From Dioszegia crocea (lineage: Eukaryota > Basidiomycota > Tremellomycetes > Tremellales > Bulleribasidiaceae), in assembly GCA_001600615.1 (NCBI GenBank), contig BCKK01000003.1, forward strand, positions 90,465 to 154,464: a DNA stretch of 64,000 nt, read 5' to 3'. Under the pieces are notes generated by a model, which worked only from the letters and a program-made list of their open reading frames with translations, was not told where the DNA came from and did not search any database. Below are positions 24,648 to 34,471 of this stretch, in pieces; within the stretch, counting starts at the first letter, position 1, and every line of letters begins with the position of its first letter. The position numbers and the translations under genes were made by a program.

Positions 24648-26143
24648 TTAAGTCTGTTCAACCCTCACCGCCCCCCTCTCACCCCATATCCCACCTCGGG
24701 CAGAAACGAGTGGAGGTGGCATACCAGCCTCATACGCTTTTTGCTCCGATTGGAAGTACGCCCGATTAGCCTGCGTAGCGGGGAGTAGCGAAAGGGGAAG
24801 GAAGGCCTGTCCGGCCTCTAGCCCTGTGGTAGATATAGTTGATGGGGATGAGAGCGGGAGGTGAGAGTGACGAAGGAATATATCGCCCGGTTGGAGATTT
24901 AGGGTACGGTGGGGTAGGTCGTTCAAGTGCGGAAGGAAGTTTTTGCTTTCGACACTTGTAGTAGTTGAGCGAGAGTTGGATGTGGGGTTGTCGGACGGTG
25001 ACAATAGGGTCCAGTTGGAAATGTCCAGATATGCCGCTGAGGAGTAGAATGATATTCTGGATCGGATGGGGCGGAACAAAGGCCGGAGGAGGGAGTAGGT
25101 GGCTGTGTGGATCGAGCTGGGGATGGAGGGGAGGGATGGGGAGGGAGGGGAGAGCGATAAATGGGATAAAAGCGGGGTGGAGGGGCCAGACTGGGGGGTC
25201 AGTACAGTTCAGGGGAATTTGATACGAGGGATCAAGGAAGTGGCTTCGAGGAATGTGGATTAAAGAGATTAGACATACCTCATTCACAGCCCAGATATCC
25301 TTGATATCCCCCATAGCCCATTGACCGTCCCCTTGCCCACCGCCCAAATCAGATCCCAAACCCTCTCTCGCACTCTCGGCCAAAACGGCAGCTAGACGCC
25401 CATCAACACCCGTCAAAGAGGACATGATCGAGGTTGTGGTATTGAGGATTGAGACGTTGGATCTTGCTTCAAGGAGAGCGGGATGCCAGTAGACAGCTAT
25501 CAGATCAGCTTGGGTCTGGCGATAAACTCCTGGAAAGGGGGTGGCGAAGATACTCACCATCCCCACCGCGCTGTTCCATTGCTGCCCAGATTTCCCTCGC
25601 CCATCTCAAAGCCAAAGAATCAGGAATGACATCCCTGACTATGACGCTTCCAGTGCTCTTGATTGCCTCGATGGCTGAAGGGTCGGAGAGATGCTCAGAG
25701 AGGGCCAGATAGGAAATCTCAGGAATTTGGATCTGGCCATCAGTATCGATTGATCCGATCACCAAGGTTTGAACACTTACACCATCAACCTTGGCACGCT
25801 GTAACCCCTCTAGTGTCTCTTCCCATACTTTCATGACCCCCACTCGAGCCTCATCATCCCCGATCAGCCCCTTCGCCCAGTGCGCCCATTCCTCCGCCTG
25901 CCTCTCCGCCACTCCAGATGATGATGCAGTCGTGGGGATGGAAAACCGATAAGGCGCGTTGATCCTACTCGGACCTCCGCCTGAGCCGGGGAGAGAGTGA
26001 GTGTATGGTGGGCGAAGAGATGAAGGGGCCGTACGAGGGGCAGCAGTGCTGTGTGCGTACGGGGGAACGAAGGGGCCTGGGGGAACGGAGGCTGATGTGG
26101 TTGAGGGGATTGAGGAGAGAGTTGCGAGGAGTCGGCGCGTCAT
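24648..26143 (-). CDS. DUF1479-family protein (448 aa)
   Basis: Three exons, 26143-25558, 25496-25279 and 25190-24648, total 1347 nt. The family (Pfam DUF1479, relatives of bacterial YbiU) has a double-stranded beta-helix fold like Fe(II)/2-oxoglutarate oxygenases; substrates are unknown. Family-like stretches are KSTGSVIVRDVIPDSLALRW, VYWHPALLEARSN, TYSLLRPLF, LNLQPGDIFLRHSHLPL and NRAYFQSEQKAYEAGMPPP. The N-terminus (MTRRLLATLSSIPSTT) could be a mitochondrial presequence. The HxD metal-binding segment expected after the first third is not apparent: the chain passes from DIKDIWAVNE directly into a Ser/Pro-rich loop. The protein may be catalytically dead, or an exon may be misassigned. Confidence 0.75.
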
Positions 26144-26867
26144 GCTGGGCTTGTGTACCGCTTCGGGTCTGGACAGGATCAGAGAGGCAGAGGTGAGACT
26201 TTGGGCGATATCGCGATACGCCGATAAATGTATATTCTTGAGATTATCCGAAGCTGCGAGTAGGATTCGACAGTTTAGAGTTAGAGTCGAGTCGTTGGTT
26301 TTTTGAGGGGTCCTTTGGGGGTCCTTTCCACGTCTTCGAGACTATAGAGCTCTGTAGATGTATGTTCAATTGGATCCAACAGCCTCAGGCCTCAGCTTTA
26401 TCATGCTCCTCCACACCCTGCAGCTGCACCTCCACAAGCAGGAATGAGCACGCCACGACCAAAAAATTGGCGGTTACGGATGATTCTCGGTTGAATCAGG
26501 GGCTCCTCGGCTCGGGATCGGCCTCCGAGCTCCGGCCGAAGCCTTATCTGATTGCGACCGGGCCGCTTCGGAAGGGCCGCAATTGGGTCCGGCGCGCCTA
26601 GATCTTAGACCTTGACAGGCGACCGCGCCTATCACTCAGGCTTGCCCATCCTATGGGACATGTGCTGTTGACATCCACCATCCCGCCACATTCCGCCGCT
26701 GTCTATCGGAAGGGCGTCGATCGATAGTTTGGTGTTCGTCCATTGGACCTTCTGTGTTTTCAGCCAAGACTCACTCATTTTCAGCTGACGATGCCTCACC
26801 CGTAACAACCACGGAGCGAGATGCGCGCTTCATCTCTTCTCCCTCATCCCCCCCGCCTCAACCTCAA
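26144..26867. other. Spacer between divergent genes
   Basis: Upstream region of both the DUF1479 gene (-) and the secreted-protein gene (+). Bases 26500-26590 are GC-rich with imperfect inverted repeats of CCGAAGC/GCTTCGG type. No coding sequence is supportable. Confidence 0.4.
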
Positions 26868-27940
26868 ATGTTTCTCCCTCATTCTGCTTCTTGCTATTCG
26901 CAACGCTCCAGTGCACTCTGGCATTGAGGGGTCGACACTCGGATCTCAACAAAGCACCTGGCACCCCAACAACGCCCAAAACCAATGCTCAGCGTCTTGC
27001 GGCGGGTATGGCCCCTGCAGCTCCACGCGCGCTAGCTCGCTATGTGCGCGCTCGTGCTGGTAGCCAGAGAAGTGAGTCCAGAAATGAGGATTCCGCTAAC
27101 GATAGTGCGCGTTCCAGGTCGCCGACAACAAGCTTCACCCGTTCCTGTTCCCGACGACGGCTTTACCTTGTTTATCACCAATTCTGACAATGGCTCAAGG
27201 GACCTCTCGCTTCACTTCCAAGTGCAGATTTTCAATGTGCTTGGTTCGGTCCTTACGGTCAACACCGACGGCGTGAGTTACGTTCAATTGCAAATGCCAG
27301 TGATTTCGCTCAATCCTTCAGGCTGTGCTTCTTAATGCCGCATCTAACTCCGGTATCGTCCGTCCATTCAGTAAGTTGAAAGAGGAGATGAAAGTGTAAA
27401 AGTCAGGGCTGATGCACAGATGATGATCTGTAAGTATCGCCGTCGCGATATGACGCCCCCACACTTCTACTTACTGACGCAACAGTGATTCCACCATTCG
27501 AGCCAATGACCCAGCTACCGCTAGTGGCTGGGGGGTCTATACAAAATCTGATGCCAACAGCCTCGCCATCCGGTGGAGGATGTACACTAATCCTAGCCCG
27601 GCTACTGGCACGCAAGATTTCACCGTGGGTTTCATGCCGCAACCAGAGCTAAACTTTTCAGATGACATATACAAGTACTCGGCCGGGCGTCTGGACTACT
27701 TCCTATGGCGCTTATACCGGAGTGGGTGACGGCAGGGCAGCTCTGGTCGATGCAGAAGTTAGAGGTACCACAAGTAAGTCTTATCGTATCCGGCAATTCA
27801 AGTCTATTGTACGTGGCTGACTTTCGTCCGCAGCTCGTACAATCTCCTTTTCGGCAGATACTGCATTCCGCACCGCGGACGATAATTTGGTCGTCGTCCT
27901 CGATACTGTAGCCGGTACCGTCACCAACACGCGCAATTAA
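26868..27940 (+). CDS. Putative secreted beta-rich protein, paralogue P1
   Basis: Seven exons: first ending 27071, then 27118-27272, 27322-27370, a 10-nt microexon 27420-27429, 27486-27624, 27662-27773, 27834-27940 (TAA). After a hydrophobic leader (FCFLLFATLQCTLALRG) comes NAQRLAAGMAPAAPRALARY, similar to the basic propeptide-like segment seen in many basidiomycete secreted proteins, then a strand-rich domain (FTLFITNSDNGSRDLSLHF, SGWGVYTKSDANSLAIRWRM). Function unknown. The ATG homologous to the paralogue (26868) is out of frame with the leader by one base, and ATG 26821 is in yet another frame. Either the true start is spliced from upstream, or the gene is broken at its first codons. From exon 2 onward the frame is intact. 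Confidence 0.6.
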
Positions 27941-28481
27941 GTCGATGGATCGGATCGATCCTCTCGTCTCGGCTTTGTCAAGGGTGTAGGGCTAGAGTGG
28001 AATGGACTTTATTGGACAATGCAGCTAGTTTCAGGTAGTTCGTAGCCTGTAAGACGTGTGGCCGTGGTGTCCGGAGTATGTGTGACGCGTGCAGACACGA
28101 AAGCAATGGCAATGTAGCATAGGCTCAAGCTTGAATCTGTATTAGTACACACGCAATTACCCATTTGGGTAATTCACTCTGTCACATTCCGACGGAAATT
28201 CTGGAAATTCTCCCCCGCCTCTGCTCAACCTATGGAACATATGCTTTTCTCACTTGCTCGCATGTTGAGACACGCTCACGGACCTTTCAGCGCTGTCAGC
28301 AGCATGATCCATGCAATGGACACTGAGTGCCTCAAGGAGCCTCAAGCTCTCAAGCCTCAACAACGTCGATCTCATATGTTTACTATAGTTCGACTGATTC
28401 GAATCTACTTATATGACTGGTAACTTCGACAAAGACCCACTCTTCATCAGTCTTCATCTCATCCCCCAGTCTCACTCCCAA

Positions 28482-29249
28482 ATGTTCTATCCCTCATTCT
28501 TGCTCTTGCTGCTCGCTACCTACTGTAACGCTCTGGCAGTGGACGATGCGAGGCACCAGCCCTACAGGCGATCTGTAAGCATCCCGCCAACGCAAGCACA
28601 AATGCTCAGCGTCTTGCTGCTGGCATGGCTCCTGCCGCTCCGAAAGCGCTGGCCCAGTTTGTGCGCGCTCGACCCCGTAGCCAAAGGAGTGAGTCCGGAC
28701 CAGACATAGCTGACAGTAGTGCGTTCTCCTGGTCGCAGACAGCAAGCCCAACCATCACCCTTGCCCATCCCTCCTAGACCCGACACCAATAATCTTCTGC
28801 TACTCTTTACAAACTCAGGCTCTAATCAACAGATAATCCCTCTCCAATTCTCTAACAAGATATTTGACGTGAGCGACACGTCAATAGAAGTCAATAACAA
28901 AGGCGTAAGTCTACGGTTTCTAATTGCACGCTACTCGCTAATTATTCAAGTTCGTAAATCATCGGAACGGAGTCTCGGCCGGTAGAATCAACGCATTCAG
29001 TGAGTCTGAGTCAAGTAACAACAGTGGGATGTGTTCAGTGCTAATCTCACAGATGATGATTTGTAAGTCATCCCCGCAGCGTTCGTTCGGACTCGGCCAA
29101 CCTGAGAGCCTGACCATTATGTCCCTAAACCGAGCTCACCCTATAGGATATCATCATACTCGAGCAACGCTCCAGCTTCGGCTGGTTACGGGGTGTATTA
29201 TAAAACCGATGACACGAGCTTGACGGTTCGCTGGAAAATGTACAATTAA
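28482..29249 (+). pseudogene. Truncated paralogue P2 of the secreted protein
   Basis: Clear copy of the gene at 26.9-27.9 kb. The signal peptide is intact (ATG 28482, MFYPSFLLLLLATYCNALA), but the next block is 2 nt longer than in P1 and shifts the frame. The acceptor at the first intron reads CCTG where P1 has CCAG. Exons equivalent to P1 exons 2-5 follow, including the conserved 10-nt microexon (29053-29062). The copy stops at a TAA (29247-29249) directly after TVRWKMYN, lacking the last two exons. The sequence then turns at once into a serine hydrolase reading frame. Confidence 0.75.
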
Positions 29250-29250
29250 T

Positions 29251-30885
29251 GAGGTGTTTGGTCCCGACTTCGACTCGATGATCTAGGATTTGGTGGAGGA
29301 ATGGCATATCTCCGGGATGGCTATTGCCGTCGTCCCTCTCAACCACTCTCCGCCCATATACAAGAAGTACGGGATCGTGATTGCAGCCGGCCAGTTATCT
29401 GCCAAGGTGGGTTCACACCGTACTCAGCTGACTCCAGACCCGCCTTCCCATCTGTTCTCTCACAAAGCTATTCACGTCTCTGACGCTTCTCCGACTTCTG
29501 AATCAGCATGGATTCACCCCTAACACGCCCATCCGAGACGTCCTTCCCGACTTTCACCTCCAGAATGAGACTCAGGACCAACTCGTCACTTTTGCCCATG
29601 CCATCGGGCACGGCGCGGGTATCGAGACTTCCAATGTGATGTACACTGATCCTGCCGCGCAGTACGATCTGGTGAGTCTGCTCTCGATCGCGCTCATCCC
29701 AGATTGGATATCTTGTCTCCCTCCCTTGTTCTGCTCCACCCGGCTCTTCCCTCATATTCTCCAATTACATGTTCGACATTGCCGCGCTGGCTATCGAAGC
29801 GCTTGCAGGTCGGCCTTTCGGCGTGGAGCTCAAGGAGACGGTGTTTGATCCTCTGGGTATGGGCGATACCAGCATGGAGAGCGAGGATGTACCAAATTGA
29901 ATCACATCGGTATCCGAGGATGGAGAGTTGAAGGTTGGGGAGGAATTCAGCGTGGGGACAGGGACGGAACAGCTCCATGGGTACAAGATGGTCATGGGAT
30001 CATACGGGCTCATAAGCACGTTAGAGGATATGGTATGTCAGAAATCAACACCTTCGCTGACTACAGGCTAAATGGGCTCAATCCCTCCCGTCTAATCCAT
30101 ACTTCTCCTCGGCGGCCGCACCGCGCCTCCCAGCAGCTACTACCCACTACCCCGGCGGACCCCTCCTCGACCAACCATTGACATACGGCATGGGCCTGTT
30201 CCAAGCGTCTCATGCTGGGGTACCGGTGCTCGAGGTGTTTGGCTCGACAACGGGGTACAGATCTCATATGAGCATCATCCCTTCGATGGGGGTCACCGTT
30301 GTCGTTTTGGCGAATTGTGAGGAGGCGCAGGAGACTGGGGCGTTGATCAAGATCTGGGCGATCCGGCGGGGTTTGGAATTGGATATGGCGGGGGTCATTG
30401 AGACGTAAGTCCGCCTGGGGTCTGAGCTAATCGTCAGAATGCGAGCAGATAGAGTCAGGCGACATCAGGCTTGTTCCAAACCACACCCTTCAATCCCTGG
30501 GATCATCGACAACTCAGCCTCCAGGCCCATAGGCACGTACACCGGTCCAGGTCTTGGACTTTGGATCTTCACGCCCGAATCGTACAGACCCGTCCGGCCT
30601 ACATGTGCCAACATCCCTTATCTCCTTGGTTATTTGGTCGGTGCGTACCGCTTCTCACACCGATGGGAGATGGGGTGTATGAGGGGTGTATGGAGTGGAC
30701 GAGTGGGGATGGCAAGGTATATTGGGGTTGTCCGTTCCGGTGTTTGGTGGTGAAGGAGGAGATACACATCTCGGGACCAGGATGGGGCGAGAGAGGCAAT
30801 ATGTGCGTCTTGCGAAGGTCGTGATGGATGCAGAAAGTGTGAGATCAGGCGGGGATGAGGGCAAAAAGGTGGCCGCGCGAAGCTA
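29251..30885 (+). pseudogene. Broken beta-lactamase-fold serine hydrolase
   Basis: Remnant of a fungal class-C-like serine hydrolase/esterase (LACTB/EstB type). Recognisable parts are DLVEEWHISGMAIAVV, the catalytic SxxK as CSLTK (about 29465), an FSN in place of the usual YxN (FSNYMFDIAALAIEALAG), PLGMGDTSM, and a C-terminal GTYTGPGLG strand. The frame is interrupted by a TAG at 29284-29286, which could instead be a splice acceptor lacking its upstream exon, and by a TGA at 29898-29900. The C-terminal part switches frame more than once after 30440. No start codon or 5' exon is present, because the sequence joins the truncated P2 copy. Not expected to make a functional enzyme. Confidence 0.7.
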
Positions 30886-32345
30886 AAGCTTCGATTTCAG
30901 TCATTGGGTTTCAGGACCAGTATACTAAACATTGGACCATTCTTGCTGACCAGTGATGGATCGGATTCTCAGTCTAATCGTCCAGTTTACTTGACCAGAG
31001 CCAAACCAAAATGAATCCCGTAGGAGGGTCTGTGCGTAATGATACGACTTGGACAGCGCTACGCGGCCGATGGGGCAGAAACTCGGTTCAGTATATCCTG
31101 CTCACGTCTACTCATCCTGGCTATGAACAGCGTTGTGGAGGTGTCCGAACCATGACATAGAGGTTCGATCGTGAACACTGACGTTGAGTGCTCCTTCACC
31201 ATGGAAGGTCACTAGCGTGTAGAAGATTCTAATGGTGAGTCAAGAGAGCTGTGAACCATCCATCCTCCTCACATGCCGCTCGACAGCCAATGGCAAGTTG
31301 ACGACTCTGCCTGAAGTCAATACTATGAGCCACTCGACAAGTGCACAACAGTCAGCCTGCTTACTCTACAGTCCTCGAGCCTATCTAAGCCAGTCCTGCG
31401 TTACCATCGCGATCATCCGGCAAGGAAACTTGGCGGATCTCAAACTTTGCACTGCCCCTTTTCCCCCCTAGCCTGCCGACTGATCATCCTCACCTCGCAC
31501 TCCAAAAACATTGACCGCGCAAAGCCGTAGGCTTCGGATTGGGATTGTTTCGACGTTGGATCTGTGTTCGAGATGGACATGGAGTCATCGACGATCTCGA
31601 ATTTCGAGTTTGGGATCATGCCGCGTCGGGGCTGGGTGGCAATGATACCGGGTGCCTTCCCAGGAAGGTCTGTGCGTAATGATACGGCTTGAGTAATGCT
31701 ACGCGGTCGGTGATGAGGCAGATTCATGACTGAATATATTGGGCTGGAGAGCGTCCATCTGGAGTCAGCCTGGACTCTGGAGCTCAGTCAGTAAGGGTCA
31801 GGATGGGCGAGAGGATCTCAGCGCTGCAGCAGCCTCTCCAGGATATACCAGATGAGATGGACTTGTATCATTATGTCAGCAGTGCACTCGAGCGCTGGAG
31901 CGCGTCTTAGATAGGCATGCACGTGGATTCTCTGATCGCTCGCCGAGTCAGTACCAAGCTCAAGTGTTAGCTGACTGCCTGCCTCGTGAGACCCGGTGGG
32001 TTAGCGTACAGGCAAGACGAGGGACAAGGATCCGGAGGCAGGACCAAAAGGGGACAGAATGAGACTGGGAATGATAGACGGAGGATAAGGGGGAGTGCCA
32101 AAAGATGACCACGCGAAGCCGAAGCTTCGGTCACTCCCCAGTGAGGCCTGATCAAGGCTTTCACCTTCAGTGATTATGTGTCGTCCTGCCTGGTTAGCAG
32201 AGACATGGGGCGATAATTCTGCACAGACAGTCCAGCGAAGACTAGTCAATCACCATTCTTAAGGTCTGTGCGTAGTGCGCGCCGCTCGGGCAAGGTAACG
32301 CTACGTGGCCAAGAAGACTTTTTTGTTGAGAGTATATAGCCTGCT
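30865..32345. repeat. Three spaced copies of a two-hairpin module
   Basis: Element B, an inverted repeat of the form CGCGAAGC...GCTTCG, occurs near 30871, 31518 and 32107. Element A, GGTCTGTGCGTA followed by TACGC and closing in a TATAT string, occurs near 31027, 31668 and 32263. In each module A lies about 150 bp after B, and modules repeat every 590-650 bp, while the sequence between has diverged. No convincing gene lies in the region. It also serves as the upstream flank of folylpolyglutamate synthase. Confidence 0.75.
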
Positions 32346-32682
32346 TGGTGGTGATTAGCTAGCGATTGATCTTGCAAGCCTTGCTTACGTCGATCAAGAC
32401 CTACCCAGTGAGATGTGTAGCTTGGCATCGGAGAGATGCGATATGAGGCACGCCACGCTAAAATCCGCAGCTCTGCTCCCCCGGGCGCCGCTTGGTAAAC
32501 GGTCAGACTGAATCAGGTATGGCGTAAGAAGATCAGGATTTCCATAGCCTAGGTAGCTCATATCTTCAGCACGGGCCGCCGTCATCCATCAGTCTTGATG
32601 AGTGATCGATCTGAGGCCCCCAGTGTCAATAGTGAGACAATAGCCCGAGCCTCACCTCCGTTCCGACAAGACCCAATCCAGT

Positions 32683-34296
32683 CTATACCATCCCTAACGA
32701 CCCCTGCAGACCCGCAACTTCCATCACCCCACCGACCAAATGCAGACTTCCCGCCACGAGCACCTCCTGCTCTTCCATCCCGCGCACAATGTTCACCGCG
32801 TGCTCAATCGACGCCACGACGTGTGCCTTGCTCGGATCGTAATCGGGTACAAGAGTAAGCCAGGCTTCTTTCAGAGCATTCTGAGTGGCGAGTTGAGAAA
32901 GGTCATTAGGATCTATAGCGAGTGATGTGAGGTCTAAGTCAGCCAAGCCAGGAGGGGAACTCACCACTACTGAAATGCCCATCGGTGTAGGTCACGTTTG
33001 TGCAGAATATCACCGCCTCAAATCTCTTCCCCAGCTCCAATAGATCCAGACCCGACGTCTTCGCCCCAGCCTCAAGTAAGGCCGTAAGGAGTATCTGCCC
33101 CTGCCGTCCGCCTGAACAATTGAAGATGAGAACTCCAGGTTTGTTCCCCTCGCTCCATGCCCACTCGGCACAAGACGTGAGGGATTCAGTCGTATGCGCC
33201 CCATCCAACAACCAAGTCGTCTTGCCCTGCTCCACCCGCTGACACCGCCCAGGCCATCTTGTCTCCGCTAGAGGTTTGACGAAAGACTCCGGTAGATCCC
33301 CCTCTACCTCCTTGCCTTGCGCCTTTAAGAACCCCCGAGCCAACGCCACAGCCAGACTCGCATTGATCCGCTGATGTGCCCCTCTCAGACCCAGCGCCGT
33401 CTCAGGAATGGTTGATACGATATCGTAGCTGCTGACTCCGACCTCTTTGGCGCATTCCTCCAGAACCCTCCCCGCCTCGGATTGATCTTGTCGCACGCTC
33501 AATGCTGGGACGCCCGCCTTGTAGATACCGCCTTTATTCCGAGCGATCTCTTGGATGGTGTTGCCGAGTACGGCGACGTGGTCTAGGCCAAGGGAGGTGA
33601 TACCGGTGATGATGGGTTTGGGGACTATATTGGTAGAATCGTACGTTCCGCCAATTCCGACTTCCAGTACCGTTGCGTCGACGCCGAGGGATAAAAAGGT
33701 ATGGAAAGCGAGAAGAGTGAGGAGTCGGAAGTAGATTGGGAATGGTGGTGTATGAGGATAGAGAGTCTATATCAGCCAAGTCGACCATGGACATACCTTA
33801 GGATCCGACTCGAGTCTCTCCCAAACTTCGAAAAAGTATCGGGCAAATTCTTCCTCCGATAGTGGCTCGCCATTGATACGTATTCTCTCTCGGACAGCGC
33901 AGAGGTGTGGTGATGTATATAGACCTACATCAGCTGGGCATGATGTAGACTCACCTATTCTACCGCTGAGATGAGTCCGCAAAAGTCTTTCCGTAAATGC
34001 GGATGTCGACCCCTTGCCTTTTGTCCCGGTGATGTGTACGACATTGAGTTTATTCAGATCTGCCGGAGCGTAACCTATACGCCGTAGATAGTCGTGCATC
34101 TCAGCTATCGCAAAGTCGTTCAGCCGTCCTCCAGACTTGCGGATGGCCTCAATCCTGAAGTCAGTGTTGTTGAGGCCAAACTTACGTCGCAGCATTGCTC
34201 TGGCAGGTGTTGAGCAGATTGATCGCGTCCTGATTTTCAGCTGGAGCCTCAAAGTAGGGCTAGGGGGCCTACCGCGTACGTCCGTGATCTGGCCAT
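32683..34296 (-). CDS. MET7: Folylpolyglutamate synthase
   Basis: Mur-ligase-type enzyme that adds glutamates to tetrahydrofolate for retention and methionine synthesis. The ATG at 34296 gives MARSRTYA; two short exons lead to AINLLNTCQSNAA and IEAIRKSGGRLND. The P-loop is HITGTKGKGSTSAFTERLL, followed by SPHLCAVRERIRINGEPLSE, TSLGLDHVAVLGNTIQEIA, the ligase C-terminal domain (ETRWPGRCQRVEQGKTTWLLDGAHT, split here by length) and VLVAGSLHLVGGVMEV near the end; TAG at 32683. The length and the GAHT motif fit FPGS rather than bacterial FolC. The 5' end of the ERMP1-like gene lies 3.2 kb upstream on the same strand; nothing suggests co-regulation. Confidence 0.92.
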
Positions 34297-34471
34297 TCTG
34301 ATTAGACTGGGTAGCATGAGGTGTATGGTGCAAAGGGCAAAGGCGAGATGGAGTGGAGAGTGGCGCAATCTGGTGGTTCCGGGGCACTTGGGTGCAGCTG
34401 CCTTAGGGCTATCTATAGCTCACCTACACCCAGCCCAGGGCCTGACCGCTAGGCCCACACCGATGCAACAT

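Noticed and set aside
32700..34300. Mitochondrial targeting form of folylpolyglutamate synthase from an upstream start
   Set aside because: No in-frame upstream ATG with a convincing presequence was found before 34296.
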